Below, in pieces: positions 12,401-24,379 of a stretch of DNA of 64,000 nucleotides. The stretch comes from Symsagittifera roscoffensis (Eukaryota > Xenacoelomorpha > Acoela > Convolutidae): NCBI RefSeq assembly GCF_963678635.1, contig NC_087069.1:32325710-32389709 (forward strand), given 5' to 3'. Made by a program: the position numbers and the translations under genes. Below the pieces are notes generated by a model that ran no database searches, was not told the DNA's origin, and saw only the letters and a program-made list of their open reading frames with translations. Every line of letters starts with the position of its first letter. Within the stretch, counting starts at the first letter, position 1.

Positions 12401-13820
12401 AGTGTCGTGGTTTCTCGTCTAATGATATTTGATAACATGCGCTGTTCATGACAGCAGTTATGTATTACTGTCCATTTGTTTCGGTGAGTCTTATTTGGAT
12501 TGGTTCAATGGGCCATTTACATTTAGCTTCATCAATTAGTGAATTGAGATATTTTGCGTCTAAGACATTTCTAAGTGATTCGCCTTCAGCGAGAATGATA
12601 ACAGGGTTTATGAAGATATTTCGTTTCGGTTGTTCTTCTTCAGTTACTGGTGAGGTAATTTCATATTAATCCAGAATGTATAGTAAACCGTTCATTTTGT
12701 ATTGTTGTTGAAGTGGTACTTTTTGTGCTTGTTACATGTTGAAAACTGCGTCAGGTTTAAGATGGAGGTGTAAAGGTGATTTTATTTTTCAAACATCACA
12801 TTTTGATAAAGCATGAGCCATTGGGTGTTTTTGTAATAGTTCTACTAATATATCAATTTGTTGTCAGTTATATTGAGATTGTGGAAAACTGAAAATTGTG
12901 AGAAAGTTTTGTTATTCATTTCTATAATTCAAAGTTTGAAATGTAGGTTTAGAACAAGCTGTTTTTGTGAACTAATCTATATTTTGCGAACTAATCGTTT
13001 TTGTGAACTAATCGAGTCGTTTGTAGTAATTTTAATGGTTAGTTCTTCAATAAGCAATGACTATTTACAAATGTCCAGTAGCTTTAAAACAACGTTTACT
13101 CTAAATACTCTTTCTTCAGTTGGATAAAATGTTGCATTTGTTTCGCAATTTCCTAGAAAACCCAGGGGTAATTTTGTACGATCAGTTGTTGCATACGCGT
13201 GAAGAGTTTATGTCTGAGTTTATATCTTTCGTATTTTTAATGGACGAGATTGCTACTCGTAAAAACTTATAGATTGGTTTAAGTTCAAGTCATACATGTA
13301 TAACAGTTGTCTATTTTGATCAATTTTGTATTGATAAACTTGATTTATAGAAATGTTATATTCACTTCCGGATAGTAGTTTCAAGTGGTTGCGTTTTTGA
13401 TTGTATATAGAGTAAAATTTTGTTAAAATGTGGAGGTTGTTTATTAAGTCTTTGAAAAAAGGTTAGAGATGTAATATTTATTCTCGTATACTTTTCTTTT
13501 ACGTACAATTTGCTATTCAAAACAATATTAGCGGGAATTAATTTGGTTATAAACGGTTTTCCAACAATTTTGTGTTTCATATCTGTGATATGGAATATTT
13601 GTCTGAAGGGTTTATTTAAAAGCTTAACTTGGCTTCGGGTCGGAACAAGGCTTAATTGTTTTTTTTTCCACAACTGGCAAAATTTAATACTTGCGATGTG
13701 GCTAATTTTATTGAAGTTTGCAAAAATTATAGTCTTGGATGTAGAATTTGGATTACGTTACATGTGGGGATGATTATAATAATCGATTCTGCTCCTGAAT
13801 CAATTAGGAAATCAATTTTG
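9429..13820 (-). pseudogene. Decayed pol, unit 2
   Basis: Minus-strand pol remnant, same order as unit 1: protease DFLIDSGAES (about 13,780-13,820); an open stretch at 13,362-13,673 covering the second half of protease and the linker; RT N-terminal part (12,450-12,700); RNase H (11,830-11,900); and integrase fragments (9,930-10,700). The 13,362-13,673 stretch is useful because it reads through the region where the complete element changes frame (43,149-43,192) without a frame change, including the QIFHITD and IVGKPFI segments. Non-functional overall. Confidence 0.85.
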
Positions 13821-15051
13821 AGTTATGCTGATTGAAAATCGTCTCTCTTTGGACTTTTTGAGAGAATGGGAATTGTCCGAATTTTTTCTTTAGGTTGTTG
13901 TATTTGATTTGTTATGTTTTATTAAACAGTTTTCATTTTTGAACTGTTTTTAATAGTTTTTGGAAAGTATTTTGTTTGATTTTGGCTATCGTTTGGCTTT
14001 TCGAGGTTAGAAATGCTTGCATTGTTTTGATAATAATTCTTATCGATTGGTTTTTCGTATTCGTTGTCGACTTGAAGTATGTTCATTAAAAAGGTACTTT
14101 TTGTTTCGCTTTCCTCGTCTGTGGTTTTGCAATGAATGTGACTCAATTGTAATTCCGAATTTCCAGTATCGTCAATACCGGAGGGTCTGGTTGATCTTCT
14201 TCTGTTTGGATTGTTGTTGTTTTGATTCCTAGAGCTATCACGGGATCTGTTTTTGTTATTGTTGTTATTTGGTCTATTGTTGGAGTAAATTCGAGGTCTG
14301 TTTTTAGAATAATTTCGACTTCTATTGTTTGAACAATTTTGATTTAGATAGTTTGATGAGTTTCTTAAAAGATCATTAGAATAGTATCTGTTCCGGGTTC
14401 GAGTAGGAACAATTTCTGTTATAGTTTGAGAATTGCTTTTGTTTGAGTTTGATCTTGAAAAAATATTGCGAAATGGAAAAAGTTATTTCCGTTAGAAGGG
14501 AAAAGTTATTTCAATATTGATTGTTTTGAAAGTTTGATCTGTTTTATCTATTTTGAGAGTAATTTTGTAATTTTTTTTCTGTCTGTTGTTCTTCAGCGAA
14601 AACTATTTCGAAAAGGTGATCGTTGCCTATAACTAAGGTAGCTGTCTGGAAGGGTTTTCCTGAAGCATTATTACAGTGAATGTTTTTGTTTGGTAGATTT
14701 TGATCTTTTTTTCATATATTGGCAAAATATTTATTTGGTTCTCTAGGTTTCTGTGGTTTGTTTTGATCATAATGTTGTTTTTGTCTACATTCAGCAATGC
14801 TTTGTCCATATCTACGACAATAAATGCACCATTTTTTTTGAATGATGGCTTATCTTTGAATTTTTGAATGATGGATTCTTTTCATAGGTATTTAATATTT
14901 GAATGAATTTTTTTCTGCTAACTCGTTGTCAGAGTCATGACCATTTTTTATTTGTGAAGTTATTAGCTGAATAATAATTAAATACTTCTCGAAATGATGA
15001 TGGATGTGATGCTATTTTTTACATTGCAATCTTACATAGTGGTGGTGTTAG
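9429..15051. repeat. 5.6-kb tandem duplication, unit 2
   Basis: Second unit of the direct duplication. It is about 30 bases shorter than unit 1 because of small indels, for example a missing stretch near 10,130 relative to 4,490. At 15,051 the sequence continues into the rest of gag, so this is the unit attached to the original gag 5' end. Confidence 0.9.
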
Positions 15052-17023
15052 AGTCATACCTAGGACTTCTGTCTTTTTCGTCTTTTTGTAATCATGCATA
15101 TTAGGCGAATATGATTTTCTTACTTTTGTTTCAAATTTAACTGCGAGTTGTTTGATTTTCTCGTTGAGGAGTCTACGAATTTCTTTGCACAAAATTATTT
15201 GATGTGGAACAGAGTCGAACATTTCAGAGTCGAACAATTATGAAAGTTCGTAGGAAAACCTTTTCCAATTTGTTTTAATGTCTATAGGTAAAACTGAGAA
15301 CCATTTTTGAGCTACACTATCAAGGGTGATTTGGACTAGAGCTGTGCGTCTATGTATTCAATTTTGATTTAGTGGTGTTCCTGTATATATCATTAGTGGT
15401 TTATTTGAAGATATAGATGATCCACCCATAAGGCATGGATCCACAGTCGTTTTGAGCGATTCTGCTGCAATAGGAATTTGAGATAATAAGTTGGGTCTTT
15501 GTGATTTCATACTGTTGTTCATAAAATGGCAATGAGATTTCGTTTTGCAATTGATTTAGTTGGTAACTTTGTGTATGCATAGCGTTTTGTGATTGGAAAC
15601 TATTTTTAAATGATGCTGAATTTTGTCTTGGAATAAAGGGTTGTCGTGATTGTCGTGTTTGTTCACTTCGTTTCAAAGATATCTGGTTGATAAATTGCAA
15701 CTGTTTGATCAACATTTCAATTATTATTTCGTGGATTATTATTGGAAAATTGTTGTTTTTTGTTGAAGTAGTCCTAATCTTCCGAATAGCTTGATTAATC
15801 TCTTCTGAACTGTTTGTTTGTTTTTTTTGTTTTGTTGAAAAAATGGATAGTTTTTTTATGATCTGTTGTAACTCGTTGTTGGTCATAAAAGAAAACTGAG
15901 GGGAAAGCTTGTTGGGATATTTATTGGTTGTAACATTGTCCTTGTAATTGGTCCTGATTGTTTATGTAGGAGGGTTTTGTTATTGGTCTTTTTGCACAAA
16001 AATTTTTAATTGGGACCTGAAAAATCATTTGTCATGTTTTTGTTCTTTGTAATCTATTCGTGATTATATCGGGCAACAGATGTATTTTTTAATGATTGGA
16101 TAGTTGTCTGTGGAAATGGAGTGTTTTTATTATGTGGTCTTGTAAGCGTTGGATGAATAGGAGAAATTTACTGTTGTGTTGTTGTAGGTATTGTTTCAAC
16201 TATTTCGTCGTTAACTGTGATAAATTGTGATGGGGTTTGATTATCTTCTGGTGTAAAATTTTATGTTCAATTAAGGGTTTCTTGTGCATTGATGAATGTG
16301 GAGTTCAAACTAATATTTTCTGTTTTTTTTTGTTGAACATTGCGGTATAATTTGAAAGCTGCGCATCAATAGTGATTGGAGAAACTGTTACACAATCTTG
16401 GTACAGAAAAGGTGAGTACAGACATAGTGTTAATTGCTGCACGTGATATAATAGTTGTTATATTAATAAGAGAAGGGTGAGACCAATCAGGGTCCCAAAC
16501 ATAAAATGTTTGATCGGCGAGTATAGTTCCATCGTCTGAAGTCTGTTGTTGAAAATTTTTTCTTGATGTTGAAATCAACATAAATTAATTACAAACCACG
16601 CTAATATTCGTTGTAGGTCATCTTTCACATTTTGTGATGTGTCAGTACCAGTGTAATTTCCACGGATTTTGTCTAAGAATTTTGTTAAAAGATAAATACT
16701 TTGTTTGTAGAAATTGAATTTGCTCTTTGTGACTTTTGATCTCGTCTAATTCTTATGTATTCTGTTTGAGAAGTTCTCAAGTTTTTTGAGAACTCTATAA
16801 CTATGTCATCTGTTTGTATTTGAAGTGTTGTTTGGTTTGGTTTGGGTAATATTGCAAATGCCTTTAATGTAGTGATGGAGATTTTTTCTTTTTTTCTTGT
16901 TTCGGGAAATTCCTGTATGCATGAACTGTTTTCTTTTTCGAACAAATAAACATACAGCTTGTGATCAAATTGTACTTGTCCTCGCGTGAGATCACTTTGT
17001 GGATGGATAACAAAGCGAGGCAT
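13821..17023 (-). pseudogene. Decayed gag, whole length
   Basis: Minus-strand gag beginning at an ATG at 17,023 (MPRFVIHPQSD) and decaying toward 13,821. Open pieces are 16,685-17,023 (N-terminal domain, with IQTDD and SQRANSI blocks shared with the complete Gag), 16,366-16,581 (a YVWDPDWSHPSLINI block), 15,401-15,886 (Gln/Asn-rich middle) and 15,019-15,237 (capsid end with EIRRL and MTLTP). The zinc knuckle near 14,780-14,840 has the same His-to-Gln change as unit 1. Compared with the copy at 19.7-21.3 kb it lacks about 100 bases near 16,700. Many stops; non-functional. Confidence 0.85.
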
Positions 17024-17039
17024 TGCGGTAACGTAAAAT

Positions 17040-18200
17040 TTTTTGTTTTTTGATCGTTTTTTGTCTCTTAGAACTGTTTAATGTGTAAATTTCAATGTGT
17101 CTGATTGGCTGAATCCAATTATACAGTCGTAGCGGTTTTATAAAATTAGATTTTTAAATTCTGCTTTTACCTTCAATTGATGATGGTGATGTAGACTCTG
17201 AGTCTATCAAAAAAAATTGTTTATCTTTCGGGTTATTTTCATCTATTGAATCTTTTTAATTCTGAAGTTCTTGTGTTGTTGTTGTGTCTGTTTCTGAAGT
17301 TTCGTTACGTGTTTTTCAAAATTTTCTTCTAAGAATTAGTTTTGTTTTGCTATTATTTTTTTTTCGTGTTTTTCGTTTTGATTTGATCCTGTTGTTTATT
17401 TGTGTGGTGTATTAACCAGATCAGATCTTTTGTTTTTTATAAAACAATTGTGTAATATGATTGTTTGTTTACTGTTCAAATTATATTTTGACATAAAGTT
17501 TATGATGAAAGATGCAATACTCGGAGGTTACAGTTTTTATTTCTCAAACTATTAGTTCTTACGGTTTTTGTATAGGTTTCGTATAGACTGGCGCGGTTGA
17601 GGGGTTGGAGAGTGGATATACCAATTCGTTAGCATAATTTTTTACTTTCTCGTGACTAGTTTTTTTATATGACAAGTTTACCTAACCTCACCTAGGGGTA
17701 TGATTTGTGATCAACGGTTGCAAAAGAATAAAACAATCCACAAGATTCAGGTATCGTTAGAACACAAGTAGATCGTTGATTATTGTTTTAGAAATTATTA
17801 ATGAATGAAGGGCTTTAGCCTGGGTCATCCTAAAGGAATGGCTCAAGTGAAGGATGAGTAGCCGAAGTTCTTCACTGTATATCCTAATTAAAATGATGAA
17901 TTTTTCAAAAAATTATCTTAGTCTTTTTCAAACAATTTCTAGAGTTAGAACTTATATGATGTTACTTTTTTAATAAACTTGGTTACGTTTCAGGCGTTGA
18001 AACTGGGTTGAAGGAAGCAAGTTTTTTTTCATAAATTTAATGAACTTTAAAATTTTTTGCTAACTCTACTTTGTGTTTATCAATCAGTAAAAGAACGAAC
18101 TGTGTATCATTTTATCAGTCGTTAGGTTTTTGATATGGATTAAAGTATTTTGTATCCACCAATATGGATTAAATTATTTTGCAATCATTTTCTTTCCTGT
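17040..18200 (-). other. Decayed element leader with ORF0 remnant
   Basis: Minus-strand equivalent of the leader at 38.5-39.3 kb. Shared stretches include the cacgagaaagtaaaaaat word, the aacctatac/gtaagaactaa region and the ggcttcactt-type segment (a revcomp match of 17,820-17,890 to 38,600-38,670). From about 17,400 down to 17,040 it encodes an ORF0-like peptide, with SIDEN, IDSEST and LYNWIQPIRHI blocks, interrupted by two stops and overlapping the gag ATG in the same relative frame as at 39,323. No gene besides this. Confidence 0.65.
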
Positions 18201-18239
18201 CATTTGAAATAAACCGTTTTATCACAGCACTTACAAATA

Positions 18240-19673
18240 ATTGTCAATGTTAATGATGGAATTTGATTGGGTAGTTAGTAATATTTTATAGGGCTAGTTT
18301 TATCAATAAGAAAATTGGTTTATAGATAGTATTGGAGAACTGGTTCCGGATGTTTGTCAATATACAATAATAAACAATGAAGTATCTAGAAAATTTATTA
18401 TAAGTGACTAAAAACAGAGGTTCTGTTACATATTTAAACTTCCAAATAGACAAATGATTTTCACAATATTTAACTTCCAACACTAAAAAAATCAAGAATT
18501 TGAACACCTAGCAAACTTTTTAGTTAACTACTCTATGGCATGTGCAATATCAAAAATTGATGTATGAAAAATACACTCACTATTACATCTTCCACTCAAA
18601 CCTATATAGTTTTAAGAAACATGATTGACACCTAAGCCAATGTAAACAATTTATACCAGAGTACAACACAAAAGAAAACTAGTGTTGACTTAATGTAGAC
18701 ATTCTCTAGAAAATTAGAAGTCCAGAGAAGAAAACATTTTCAATCATTAGACCTTGAAAATTTTTTGTATCAGATTCAGTAGCAGATTCATGTATTAGTA
18801 ATGTTATTATACGGAATGAATTTTATTTTTTTAATCCTAAATTTCGACTTCCAAAAATTTCAAGCAAACTTGCTACAGCACAAGGCTTAAGCTTAATACT
18901 CGATGGCAAAAATCAATTATCTTGATTATCAGCAAACACGATAAAACTGAATCAAAATTAAAACCTTTATCTGGTCTTTGATATAATTTTTCAATCAACC
19001 ATGTCCATCAATATAATGATGATCAGAACACACAACAGTAATAAATGTCTGACCTTGATTTCAGACCAATTCATAAATTCTTTAGGGTAACAATTTCCTC
19101 TAATTAATCTGCAAACAACGCCAATAGGGACGTAATTGCGCTACTTGTATACCACAATTCACCATGCAAATCAATCACCATCCTCATTTCGGACTATTAA
19201 GATATTACTAAACGAATGGAACGTTATACCATGTATAAAAATCGTACCAAATAAAAATTATTTTGAAGCTATTAGATGTTTGTCAACCTACAATAATTAT
19301 CAAAGAATTGTTGAATTGGAAAACCCAAGTGGCTGAGAAACGCAAGTTGCTTTACCTATTAAAGCTTCCAATATACAAAAACGAACATCAAATTTTTCAC
19401 AATTTTTAACTTTCAACAATCAAATAAAACAACGAGAAACTTAGTAAAACAACAGAAATTTAGTTACAAGAAATGTAGAAACAACAAAAAAATTTCAGTA
19501 AAACATCCTATGTTATATGCAACATCAGAAAATAAGTCGGGAAAAGACACTCACCTTTAATTCTACCAGTTATACTCTACAATGCTTCAAAAAAACTTTG
19601 CGCCAAAAAAATACGATACATTTACAAGAAAAGTAAACAAACTACTAGATGTTCTTGAGCATTATGAAGTAAC
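18240..19673 (+). pseudogene. Decayed protease and pre-RT pol fragments
   Basis: Plus-strand fragments facing away from the minus-strand leader. Bases 18,240-18,620 match the pol linker before RT (43,650-44,050 in the complete element), including a phrase around tgtcaatatacaata. Bases 18,640-18,960 match the Gag tail/protease region, with a damaged active site near 18,775. Bases 18,990-19,670 match the linker again, with a short open stretch at 19,136-19,336. The linker therefore appears twice in a row. It is cut at 19,673 by the junction with minus-strand gag. Confidence 0.7.
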
Positions 19674-21253
19674 GAGATTTCGTTTTGCAATTGATTTAGT
19701 TGGTAACTTTGTGTATGCATAGCGTTTTGTGATTGGAAACTATTTTTAAATGATGCTGAATTTTGTCTTGGGATAAAGGGTTGTCGTGATTGTCGTGTTT
19801 GTTCACTTCGGTTCAAAGATATCTGGTTGATAAATTGCAACTGTTTGATCAACATTTCAATTATTATTTCGTGGATTATTATTGGAAAATTGTTGTTTTT
19901 TGTTGAAGTAGTCCTAATCTTCCGAATAGTTTGATTAATCTCTTCTGAACTGTTTGTTTGTTTTTTTTTGTTTTGTTGAAAAAATGGATAGTTTTTTTTA
20001 TGATCTGTTGTAACTCGTTGTTGGTCATAAAAGAAATTTGAGGGGAAAGCTTGTTGGGATATTTATTGGTTGTAACATTGTCCTTGTATTTGGTCCTGAT
20101 TGTTTATGTAGGAGGGTTTTGTTATTGGTCTTTTTGCACAAAAATTTTTAATTGTGACCTGAAAAATCATTTGTCATGTTTTTGTTCTTTGTAATCTATT
20201 CGTGATTATATCGGGCAACAGATGTATTTTTTAATGATTGGATAGTTGTCTGTGGAAATGGAGTGTTTTTATTATGTGGTCTTGTAAGCGTTGGATGAAT
20301 AGGAGAAATTTACTGTTGTGTTGTTGTAGGTATTGTTTCAACTATTTCGTCGTTAACTGTGATAAATTGTGATGGGGTTTGATTATCTTCTGGTGTAAAA
20401 TTTTATGTTCAATTAAGGGTTTCTTGTGCATTGATGAATGTGGAGTTCAAACTAATATTTTCTGTTTTTTTTTGTTGAACATTGCGATATAATTTGAAAG
20501 CTGCGCATCAATAGTGAGTGGAGAAACTGTTACACAATCTTGGTACAGAAAAGGTGAGTACAGACATAGTGTTAATTGCTGCACGTGATATAACAGTTGT
20601 TATATTAATAAGAGAAGGATGAGACCAATCAGGGTCCCAAACATAAAATGTTTGATCGGCGAGTATAGTTTCATCGTCTGAAGTCTGTTGTTGAAAATTT
20701 TTTCTTGATGTTGAAATCAACATAAATTAATTACAAACCACGCTAATGTTCGTTGTAGGTCATCTTTCACATTTTGTGATGTGTCAGTACCAGTGTAATT
20801 TCCACGGATTTTGTCTAAGAATTTTGTTAAAAGATAAATACTTTGTATTACAGTGGAGTGTCGATATGTTTGAAGTGGTGATTTATTTTGAGTTTCTTGT
20901 AATTGTAATATAGATATATAACTAAAAACAATAGAAAAAACATTGTTTGTAGAAATTGAATTTGCTCTTTGTGACTTTTGATCTCGTCTAATTCTTATGT
21001 ATTCTGTGAAGTTTTTTGAGAACTCTATAACTATGTCATCTGTTTGTATTTGAAGTGTTGTTTGGTTTGGTTTGGGTGATATTGCAAATGCCTTTAATGT
21101 AGTGATGGAGATTTTTTCTTTTTTTCTTGTTTCGGGAAATTCCTGTATGCATGAACTGTTTTCTTTTTCGAACAAATAAACATACAGCTTGTGATAAAAT
21201 TGTACTTGTCCTCGCGTGAGATCACTTTGTGGATGGATAACAAAGCGAGGCAT
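19674..21253 (-). pseudogene. Decayed gag N-terminal half, second copy
   Basis: Minus-strand gag from an ATG at 21,253 to the junction at 19,674. The first 178 codons (20,717-21,253) are open and extend further than in the first copy, adding an ISILQLQET/HSTVIQSIYLLTKFLDKI-like region that matches residues about 140-200 of the complete Gag. Later parts are broken (20,508-20,723; 19,622-19,855). It is truncated in the Gln-rich middle by the duplication junction. Confidence 0.85.
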
Positions 21254-22420
21254 TGCGGTAACGTAAAATTTTTTGTTTTTTGATCGTTTTTTGTCTCTTA
21301 GAACTGTTTAATGTGTAAATTTCAATGTGTCTGATTGGCTGAATCCAATTATACAGTCGTAGCGGTTTTATAAAATTAGATTTTTAAATTCTGCTTTTAC
21401 CTTCAATTGATGATGGTGATGTAGACTCTGAGTCTATCAAAAAAAATTGTTTATCTTTCGGGTTATTTTCATCTATTGAATCTTTTTAATTCTGAAGTTC
21501 TTGTGTTGTTGTTGTGTCTGTTTCTGAAGTTTCGTTACGTGTTTTTCAAAATTTTCTTCTAAGAATTAGTTTTGTTTTGCTATTATTTTTTTTTCGTGTT
21601 TGTCGTTTTGATTTGATCCTGTTGTTTATTTGTGTGGTGTATTAAGCAGATCAGATCTTTTGTTTTTTATAAAACAATTGTGTAATATGATTGTTTGTTT
21701 ACTGTTCAAATTATATTTTGACATAAAGTTTATGATGAAAGATGCAATGCTCGGAGGTTACAGTTTTTATTTCTCAAATTATTAGTTCTTACGGTTTTTG
21801 TATAGGTTTCGTATAGACTGGCGCGGTTGAGGGGTTGGAGAGAGGATATACCAATTCGTTAGCATAATTTTTTACTTTCTCGTGACTAGTTTTTTTATAT
21901 GACAAGTTTACCTAACCTCACCTAGGGGTATGATTTGTGATCAACGGTTGCAAAAGAATAAAACAATCCACAAGATTCAGGTATCGTTAGAACACAAATA
22001 GATCGTTGATTATTGTTTTAGAAATTATTAATGAATGAAGGGCTTTAGCCTGGGTCATCTTAAAGGAATGGCTCAAGTGAAGGATGAGTAGCCGAAGTTC
22101 TTCACTGTATATCCTAATTAAAATGATGAATTTCTCAAAAAATTATCTTAGTCTTTTTCAAAAAATTTCTAGAGTTAGAACTTATATGATGTTACTTTTT
22201 TAATAAACTTGGTTACGTTTCAGGCGTTGAAACTGGGTTGAAGGAAGCAAGTTTTTTTTCATAAATTTAATGAACTTTAAAATTTTTTGCTAACTCTACT
22301 TTGTGTTTATCAATCAGTAAAAGAACTAACTGTGTATCATTTTATCAGTCGTTAGGTTTTTGATATGGATTAAAGTATTTTGTATCCACCAATATGGATT
22401 AAAGTATTTTGCAATCATTA
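21254..22420 (-). other. Decayed leader, second copy
   Basis: Near-identical to 17,040-18,200, with a few substitutions. It includes the ORF0 remnant (about 21,300-21,640) with the same stops, so the ORF0 decay predates the duplication. No other gene. Confidence 0.7.
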
Positions 22421-22429
22421 TCTTTCCTG

Positions 22430-24379
22430 TCATTTGAAAAAAAACCGTTTTATCACAGCACTTACAAATAAGTGTCAATGTTAATGATGGAATTTGATTG
22501 GGTAGTTAGTAATATTTTATAGGGCTAGTTTTATCAATAAGAAAATTGGTTTATAGATAGTACTTGAGAACTGGTTCCGGATGTTTGTCAATATACAATA
22601 ATAAACAATGAAGTATCTAGAAAATTTATTATAAGTGACTAAAAACAGAGGTTCTGTTACATATTTAAACTTCCAAATAGACAAATGAACAACAAATTTT
22701 TTTTCACAATTTTTAACTTCCAACACTAAAAAAATCAAGAATTTGAACACCTAGCAAATTTTTTAGTTAACTACTCTATGGCATGTGCAATATCAAAAAT
22801 TGATGTCCGAAAAATACACTCACTATTACATCTTCCACTCAAGCTTATATAGTTTTAAGAAACATGATTGACACCGTGAAGACATGAAGACATGAAACAT
22901 GATTGACACACGATTGAAGCCAATGTAAACAATTCATACCAGAGTACAACACAAAAGAAAACTAGTGTTGACTTAATGTAGACATTCTCTAGAAAATTAG
23001 AAGTCCAGAGAAGAAAACATTTTCAATCATTAGACCTTGAAAATTTTTTGTATCAGATTCAGTAGCAGATTCATGTATTAGTAATGTTATTATACGGAAT
23101 GAATTTTAATTTTTTAATCCTAAATTTCGATTTCCAAAAATTTCAAGCAAACTTGCTACAGCACAAGGCTTAAGCTTAATAATCGATGGCAAAAATCAAT
23201 TATCTTGATTATCAGCAAACACGATAAAACTGAATCAAAATTTAATTAAATTTTTCAAACTATAGATACTTAATACTAATACCAAGTGTCACTAAAATGA
23301 TACCAAAAAAATCTAAATAGTTTATTACACTTCAACTATAAATATAAAAAAAAATAAACCTTTTTAACATTTTTCCGAAGACGTTAAGAACAGCCTCTAC
23401 TTTTTTCAAAAAATTACCCTATTTACAACCAACAACGAAAATAATTGAAACCTTTATCTGGTCTTTGATATACTTTTTCAATCAACCATGTCCATCAATA
23501 TAATGATGATCAGAACACACAACAGTAATAAATGCCTGACCTTGATTTCAGACCAATTCATAAATTCTTTAGGGTAACAATTTCCTCTAATTAATCTGCA
23601 AACAACGCCAATAGGGACGTAATTGCGCTACTTGTATACAACAATTCACCATGCAAATCAATCACCATCCTCATTTCGGACTATTAAGATATTACTAAAC
23701 GAATGGAACGTTATACCATGTATAAAAATCGTACCAAATAAAAATTATTTTGAAGCTATTAGATGTTTGTCAACCTACAATAATTATCAAAGAATTGTTG
23801 AATTGGAAAACCCAAGTGGCTGAGAAACGCAAGTTGCTTTACCTATTAAAGCTTCCAATATACAAAAACGAACTTCAAATTTTTCACAATTTTTAATTTT
23901 CAACAATCAAATAAAACAACGAGAAACTTTGTAAAACAACAGAAGTTTAGTTACAAGAAATGTAGAAACAACAAAAAAACTTTCAGTAAAATATCCTATG
24001 TTATATGCAACATCAGAAAGTAAGTCGGAAAAATACACTCACCTTTAATTCTACCAGTTATACTCTACACTGCTTCAAAAAAACTTGGCGCCAAACAAGT
24101 ACGATACATTTACAAGAAAAGTAAACAAACTACTAGATTTTCTTGAGCATTATAAAGTTAATTCGCCAGTTAAAAAAATCAACAAACTAAGAAAAAAGAT
24201 TCAAAAAGGAAGTCAATATTTTTGCAAACGGCAAAACTCCTGAGATAAAATTTTGAGTAATTCCCGTAGAACCCATACAACTAAGCCTCACGAAACTTAT
24301 AGGACAATAAAGTATTGTACAACAGCCGATATTAACAGTGCATATAACTTTTTGCTATTAGATAAGTCATTACGTCGTT
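22430..24379 (+). pseudogene. Decayed protease, linker and RT start
   Basis: Plus-strand equivalent of 18,240-19,673 that continues past the duplication junction into RT. Near 24,310-24,365 the phrase ttgtacaacagccgatatta encodes a decayed TADMNSAY motif, equivalent to RT motif A of the complete element at about 44,340. Stops and indels throughout. Confidence 0.75.

Larger units (their letters stand above)
15534..19673. repeat. Inverted-module tandem duplication, unit 1
   Basis: The sequence from gagatttcgttttgcaattg at 15,534 to the junction at 19,673 recurs directly at 19,674-24,158. Each unit joins minus-strand gag plus leader to plus-strand protease/pol fragments. Unit 1 is shorter (4,140 versus 4,485 bases), mainly from deletions near 16,700 and 18,970. 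Confidence 0.9.
19674..24158. repeat. Inverted-module tandem duplication, unit 2
   Basis: Second unit of the module. It retains about 100 bases at 20,848-20,945 and about 215 bases at 23,240-23,450 that unit 1 has lost, and has a small local triplication of a gacatgaa/catgattgacac word near 22,870-22,915. The 201-base open stretch at 23,623-23,823 encodes the same peptide as 19,136-19,336 in unit 1, showing that the duplication is recent relative to the decay. Confidence 0.9.

Noticed and set aside
15534-24158. CRISPR-like or regularly spaced repeats
   Set aside because: Repeats are kilobase-scale retroelement copies, not short repeats with unique spacers.
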